Below the pieces are notes generated by a model. The model was not told the DNA's origin. It saw only the letters and a program-made list of their open reading frames with translations, and made no database searches. Shown one piece after another: positions 11,658 through 14,634 of a stretch of 14,634 nt of DNA. The translations under genes and the position numbers were made by a program. Origin of the DNA: Candidatus Caenarcanales bacterium (GTDB lineage: Bacteria; Cyanobacteriota; Vampirovibrionia; LMEP-6097); NCBI GenBank assembly GCA_022447685.1, contig JAKVAO010000068.1, positions 1-14,634 on the forward strand, in the 5' to 3' direction. The number at the start of each line of letters is the position of its first letter. The first letter of the stretch is position 1.

Positions 11658-14522
11658 ATGGTGGTAGTTTTGTCCAAAGAAATTGAAAAAAATACAGGTT
11701 CTATAGAGGTTTTGGGTGCAAGACAACATAACCTTAAGGATATAAATGTATCTATACCTAAAAATAAATTAGTAGTTATTACTGGAGTTAGTGGCTCTGG
11801 AAAAAGTAGCCTTGCTTTCGATACTATTTTCGCTGAAGGTCAAAGACGATATGTAGAAAGTTTATCTAGCTATGCAAGACAATTCCTAGGACAACTAGAT
11901 AAACCTGATGTCGAAGAAATTAAAGGCTTAAGCCCAGCTATAGCTATCGACCAAAAATCAACTTCTCATAACCCCAGATCTACGGTCGGAACCGTTACTG
12001 AAATATATGATTATTTCAGATTACTTTTCGCTAGGATCGGTGAACCTTTTTGCTATGTCTGTGGAGCTAAAATCGAAGCACAAACCATAGATGAAATCGT
12101 AGATAAAATCATGGCTTTCCCTGAAGGGCAAAAGCTAATTATTCTTGCTCCTCTAGTCCAAGATAAAAAGGGAGAGCACCAGAATTTATTTTCAAGCCTG
12201 AAAGCAGATGGTTTTATGAGAGTTAGAGTCGACGGCACACTCTACACACTAGATGAACCTATTAAACTCGCCAAAACCAAGAAACACACTATTGATCTAG
12301 TTCTAGATAGAGTTGTTGTTAAAGATAGCGCTAGAAGCAGAATTGCTGATAGTATTAGCCTTGCCTTAAATAAGGGCGAGGGAAGAATTATTGTCCAAGA
12401 ACTTATAGACAAAGAAGAATCCAAAGACCATAACTTTTCAGAATTATACTCATGCCCTAATGGACATGGTTCAATGCCCGAACTAGATCCTAAATTATTT
12501 AGTTTCAATACACCACTTGGTGCATGCCCTCAATGTTCTGGAATTGGAGTTGAGAGGAGCTTTGCACCTGAACTGATAGTACCAAACCCTGAACTAAGCT
12601 TAAGAAAAGGAGCTATAGCTCCATGGGCTAAGACGAATAATGTCTATTACACAGCTCTACTAGATGGGTTATCCAAGCTTTTAGGTTTCAAACTAGATCA
12701 AAGCTTTGCTAGCCTAAAACCCGCTATTCAAGAAATCATACTCTATGGTTTAGAAGACGAATATATCACTATAGATACTTCTAAGTATCCGAGCCTTGGC
12801 TACGCGGATTATCAAACCTATTATGAAGGAGTAATCCCTCAGTTAGAAAGAAGATACAAAGATAGTAATTCTGATTCATGGAAAAGCGATATAGAAAATT
12901 TCATGATTGAAGAGCCTTGCCCAAGTTGTCATGGTTCTAGGCTAAGACCTGAAGCTAGAGCTGTTAAGGTTCTAGACAGAAATATCCATGATCTTTGTGA
13001 GCTTTCTATAGAAAAACTCAATCAATTCTTCCAAAATATCGAAACAAGGCTATCTGAGAATAAACTACATATCGCAGAGAAACTAATCTATGAAATTAAA
13101 GCCAGATTGAAATTTTTAGAAGATGTTGGGCTAGAATACTTAAGTCTATCAAGAACAGCTAAAACTCTTTCTGGAGGTGAAGCCCAGAGAATCAGATTAG
13201 CTTCCCAGATTGGTTCAGGGCTTTCAGGAGTACTCTATGTATTAGATGAACCATCTATAGGTCTTCACCAAAGAGATAACGCGAGATTATTGCAAACTCT
13301 CAAAAACTTAAGAGACCTTGGCAATACAGTTCTAGTAGTAGAACACGATGAAGATACTATGAAAGCTGCTGATTGGATTATAGATATTGGTCCGGGGGCA
13401 GGAGTGCATGGTGGCGAGTTAATAGCTTCAGGCTTCTTCTCTGATTTTATCCAAAAACAGTCACTGACAGCTGATTATTTATCGAGAAGAAAAATCATTC
13501 CATATAGCCAGGATTATAGAGAAGGTAATGGTAATAGCATAAGCTTATTTGGTGCTAAAGCAAACAATCTCAAAGGGGTAGACCTCACACTCAACTTAGG
13601 TAAATTCATTGCTGTAACTGGAGTTTCTGGCTCTGGGAAAAGTACTTTAGTAAACGATTTATTACTCAGTGCTCTTAAAAACAAACTTGGTCATAAAACT
13701 ATGTTCCCGAAAGGAATTGAATCTATAGAGGGAGTTGAAAATATAGATAAAGTCATAGTTATAGACCAAAGCCCTATAGGTAGAACTCCAAGGTCAAACC
13801 CAGCTACATATACTGGAGCCTTCGATCCTATCAGAGAATTATTCAGTCAGACGGTAGAAGCCAAAGCTAGAGGCTACTCACCTGGTAGATTCAGCTTCAA
13901 TGTCAAAGGTGGTAGATGTGAAGCTTGTTCTGGAGCAGGTTTAATAGAGATTGAAATGAACTTCTTGCCATCAGTATTTGTTAACTGTGATGTCTGTAAA
14001 GGCAAGCGTTACAATAAAGAAACCCTAGAAGTAAGTTTTAAAGGGAAAAATATTTATGATGTCCTGGAAATGACTGTGGAAGATGCGCTCAGCTTCTTCG
14101 ATTCTATTCCTAAGATTAGAAATAAGTTACAAACCCTTTCAGATGTAGGTTTAGACTATATTAAACTTGGGCAAGCTGCGACAACACTTTCAGGTGGCGA
14201 GGCTCAAAGAGTGAAACTTGCAAATGAACTTTCTAAAAGATCTACCGGCAAGACATTATACTTATTGGATGAGCCTACTACTGGGCTTCACTGGCATGAC
14301 ATACAGATGTTACTCTTAGTTTTAAATCGCCTTGTGGATAATGGTAATACTGTTCTTGTCATAGAACATAACTTAGACGTTATTCGTCAGTGTGACCATA
14401 TTATTGACTTAGGTCCAGATGGTGGTGAACGGGGCGGAGAAATCGTGGCAGAAGGTAGTCCTCATGAGCTTATTTCTAAGCATAAAACACATACTGCTAA
14501 GTTTCTGGGGATGATGGGGTAG
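11658..14522 (+). CDS. uvrA: UvrABC system protein A (excinuclease ABC subunit A)
   Basis: Damage-recognition ATPase of nucleotide excision repair, loading UvrB on damaged DNA. It has 954 aa, close to E. coli UvrA (940). It has two ABC modules: Walker A GVSGSGKSS (43-51) with signature LSGGEAQRIRLASQ (about 505) and LDEPSIGLHQRDN, then Walker A GVSGSGKST (about 654-662) with LSGGEAQRVKLANE (about 843) and LDEPTTGLHWHDI. The UvrB-binding region has SSYARQFLGQLDKPDVEEIKGLSPAIAIDQK. The first zinc module reads CPNGH...CPQC (Cys266, His270, Cys290, Cys293), with His in place of the second Cys; the second has CEAC...CDVC. ATG 11658 is given, but TTG 11670 (codon 5) has GGTGG at proper spacing and matches the family N-terminus better, so the real start may be four codons later. 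Probably monocistronic, with promoter and palindrome directly upstream. Confidence 0.97.
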   Translation: MVVVLSKEIEKNTGSIEVLGARQHNLKDINVSIPKNKLVVITGVSGSGKSSLAFDTIFAEGQRRYVESLSSYARQFLGQLDKPDVEEIKGLSPAIAIDQKSTSHNPRSTVGTVTEIYDYFRLLFARIGEPFCYVCGAKIEAQTIDEIVDKIMAFPEGQKLIILAPLVQDKKGEHQNLFSSLKADGFMRVRVDGTLYTLDEPIKLAKTKKHTIDLVLDRVVVKDSARSRIADSISLALNKGEGRIIVQELIDKEESKDHNFSELYSCPNGHGSMPELDPKLFSFNTPLGACPQCSGIGVERSFAPELIVPNPELSLRKGAIAPWAKTNNVYYTALLDGLSKLLGFKLDQSFASLKPAIQEIILYGLEDEYITIDTSKYPSLGYADYQTYYEGVIPQLERRYKDSNSDSWKSDIENFMIEEPCPSCHGSRLRPEARAVKVLDRNIHDLCELSIEKLNQFFQNIETRLSENKLHIAEKLIYEIKARLKFLEDVGLEYLSLSRTAKTLSGGEAQRIRLASQIGSGLSGVLYVLDEPSIGLHQRDNARLLQTLKNLRDLGNTVLVVEHDEDTMKAADWIIDIGPGAGVHGGELIASGFFSDFIQKQSLTADYLSRRKIIPYSQDYREGNGNSISLFGAKANNLKGVDLTLNLGKFIAVTGVSGSGKSTLVNDLLLSALKNKLGHKTMFPKGIESIEGVENIDKVIVIDQSPIGRTPRSNPATYTGAFDPIRELFSQTVEAKARGYSPGRFSFNVKGGRCEACSGAGLIEIEMNFLPSVFVNCDVCKGKRYNKETLEVSFKGKNIYDVLEMTVEDALSFFDSIPKIRNKLQTLSDVGLDYIKLGQAATTLSGGEAQRVKLANELSKRSTGKTLYLLDEPTTGLHWHDIQMLLLVLNRLVDNGNTVLVIEHNLDVIRQCDHIIDLGPDGGERGGEIVAEGSPHELISKHKTHTAKFLGMMG

Positions 14523-14523
14523 G

Positions 14524-14634
14524 CTAAAGAAATTTAGTAGCGCTCATTACAAATATCGGGTCTTCTCCAATTTGAGTGGATAAGGTAAATACTGTAATAT
14601 GAATGTATGGGTTCAGATCTGAGTCGATTTTACG
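14524..14634 (-). CDS. 3' end of an unidentified minus-strand gene
   Basis: An open frame of 36 codons runs in from the right edge and stops at TAG (14526-14524), just after the uvrA stop, in convergent orientation. The translation starts RKIDSDLNPYIHITVFTL and ends EDPIFVMSATKFL, which reads like an alternating beta-strand C-terminus. Too little is present to name a family. The open length alone could occur by chance, but the composition and the tight convergent fit with uvrA favour a real gene. Confidence 0.5.
   Translation of the reverse strand, partial: RKIDSDLNPYIHITVFTLSTQIGEDPIFVMSATKFL

Overview
The window is an AT-rich bacterial chromosome segment carrying mostly housekeeping genes, with one accessory module at its left end. 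No rRNA, tRNA, insertion sequence, phage gene or CRISPR array is visible. A lipoprotein-type signal peptide suggests a Gram-negative-type envelope. Shine-Dalgarno (SD) sites and GTG starts are common. A respiring, uncultivated lineage such as a Melainabacteria-like relative of Cyanobacteria would fit, but that is a weak guess from gene style and not something the sequence proves.

Left end (73-2344, minus strand): four genes overlap by ATGA, in the order hipB, hipS, hipT, alpha-carbonic anhydrase. The first three form a tripartite HipBST-type toxin-antitoxin system: an XRE regulator, a separate HipA N-terminal subdomain and a compact HipA-like kinase. The promoter region holds three 14-16 bp palindromes about 41 bp apart, one of them exactly between the -35 and -10 boxes. 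The carbonic anhydrase is broken by a one-base frameshift: its TTPPC block is still readable in the next frame. A strong stem-loop terminator (2349-2383) separates this module from sucCD.

Centre (2423-5651, minus strand): sucC and sucD encode succinyl-CoA synthetase, with a recognisable promoter before sucC. Upstream is an unrecognised gene that also appears frameshifted, with an N-terminal part at 5439-5651 and the rest downstream in another frame.

Plus-strand block (5794-8448): a medium-chain-type acyl-CoA dehydrogenase, then gatB. Next come a minus-strand hypothetical protein (8468-9445), then ilvB (acetolactate synthase large subunit, with no small-subunit gene beside it) and uvrA (nucleotide excision repair). 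Between ilvB and uvrA, a good uvrA promoter carries a perfect 7-2-7 palindrome over its -35 box. A 27-codon, lysine-rich small ORF with a near-consensus SD is transcribed divergently from it. The right edge holds the 3' end of a convergent minus-strand gene.

The most interesting items are the HipBST plus carbonic anhydrase operon with its phased operators, the two frameshifts that could each be repaired by adding an A at a GGAAG site, and the small basic peptide sharing a control region with uvrA.
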